A DNA stretch of 5,894 nucleotides from Tepidimonas sp. (GTDB lineage Bacteria > Pseudomonadota > Gammaproteobacteria > Burkholderiales > Burkholderiaceae_C). Below, one piece after another: positions 5,313 to 5,894 of the stretch; positions within the stretch are counted from its first letter, which is position 1, and each line of letters starts with the position of its first letter. A model generated the notes under the pieces. It was not told the origin of the DNA and did not search any database. It was given only the letters and a program-made list of their open reading frames with translations. The position numbers and the translations under genes are program-made. The DNA lies in contig JANWZF010000019.1 in assembly GCA_025054905.1 (NCBI GenBank), positions 1 through 5,894 of the forward strand, in the 5' to 3' direction.

Positions 5313-5894
5313 GAGCGCGAGCCTCCGGCGTTCAGCGCAGCCGTCGGCGCCGGCGGGGTGGGCGACCCGACTTCAAAAAAGGTATACGACAGCGTGATGG
5401 TCTTGACGTCCTTGGGCAGTTTCGGATCGATCACGAAGGCCACCGGCCACTGCCGCTTCTCGCCGGGTGCCAGCGTGTACTGCGTGAAGCAGAAGCACTC
5501 CAGCTTGTTGAAGTGGTTGGCGGCCTGGCGTGGCGCGTAGCTGGGAATGGCCTGCGCGGCCATCGTGCGGTTTTGCACGTTCTGGAACTCGTACATCACG
5601 GTGGCCAGCTGCCCCGGATGCACCTGCATCGAGCGCACCTCGGGCTTGAAGTGCCATGGCCCCCGCACGTTGGTGTCGAATTCCACCGTGATCGTGCGCG
5701 AGGTATCCACCTGCGTATTGACCGGATCGCTGCGCACCTTGCCGGGCAGGTTACGCTCGCCCAGCGCCAGGATGTTGATGCCGGTGGCTTCACAGATGGC
5801 GCGGTAGATCGGCACCAGTGCATAGCCAAACGCAAACATCCCGACTGCGATCACGACCAGCTTGCCGGTCATGCGCAGGTTGTCGGCCCGACGG
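5309..5894 (-). CDS. ctaG: Cytochrome c oxidase assembly protein CtaG (Cox11), N-terminus beyond right edge
   Basis: CtaG/Cox11 is a copper chaperone anchored by one helix, with a periplasmic immunoglobulin-like domain that supplies copper to the CuB site in subunit I. Visible: a transmembrane helix just after the first in-window Met (5872), running into FGYALVPIYRAICEATGIN (15-33), then the beta-rich domain with EFDTNVRGPWHFKP (64-77), the copper-binding CFCF (Cys126 and Cys128 from that Met) and the segment FVIDPKLPKDVKTITLSYTF. The C-terminus has a short Pro/Ala tail. The frame stays open from 5872 to the right edge and reads RRADNLRM, which resembles the usual N-terminal arm of the family, so the true start probably lies a few codons outside the window. 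It is followed by the overlapping DUF2970 gene and coxC. Subunit genes coxA and coxB are expected just outside. Confidence 0.96.
   Translation of the reverse strand, partial: RRADNLRMTGKLVVIAVGMFAFGYALVPIYRAICEATGINILALGERNLPGKVRSDPVNTQVDTSRTITVEFDTNVRGPWHFKPEVRSMQVHPGQLATVMYEFQNVQNRTMAAQAIPSYAPRQAANHFNKLECFCFTQYTLAPGEKRQWPVAFVIDPKLPKDVKTITLSYTFFEVGSPTPPAPTAALNAGGSRS

Overview
This window is most of an aa3-type (heme A, copper) cytochrome c oxidase biogenesis locus from a high-GC bacterium. The gene order, protein sequences and GC-rich codon use suggest Betaproteobacteria, order Burkholderiales, probably Comamonadaceae or a near relative. That placement is inference from recalled family resemblance; no search was run. 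Nearly all the DNA is coding, and there is no gene-free stretch above 300 bases and no sign of tRNA, rRNA, mobile elements or CRISPR.

Reading the minus strand from the right edge to the left, the first block is ctaG (its N-terminal codons lie beyond the right edge), a 70-residue DUF2970-type membrane protein coupled to it by an ATGA overlap, and coxC (subunit III). coxA and coxB would be expected just outside the right edge. A perfect 10-bp-stem hairpin lies after coxC. Beyond it sits a single plus-strand gene, a 74-residue two-helix DUF2909 'twin transmembrane' protein, convergent with coxC.

The second minus-strand block starts only 15 bases from that gene's start codon: SURF1, a membrane-anchored protein with a Sco-like CxxxC motif, ctaA (heme A synthase), ctaB (heme O synthase) and a Sco/SenC lipoprotein that runs off the left edge. 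Spacing in this block is tight: SURF1 and the Sco-like gene overlap, ctaA follows after 16 bases, and ctaA/ctaB share an ATGA.

The genes work together. CtaB converts heme B to heme O and CtaA converts heme O to heme A. SURF1 helps place heme a in subunit I, CtaG supplies copper to the CuB site, and Sco supplies copper to (or reduces) the CuA site of subunit II. CoxC is a structural subunit. Three proteins (DUF2970, DUF2909 and the Sco-like CxxxC protein) have no established role.

Overall this is a recognisable, mostly conventional locus, and I see no wholly new system. The points most worth a second look are the Sco-like CxxxC protein between SURF1 and ctaA, the inverted DUF2909 gene with its 15-base divergent gap lacking Shine-Dalgarno sites, and the hairpin that appears to split the locus into two transcription units.
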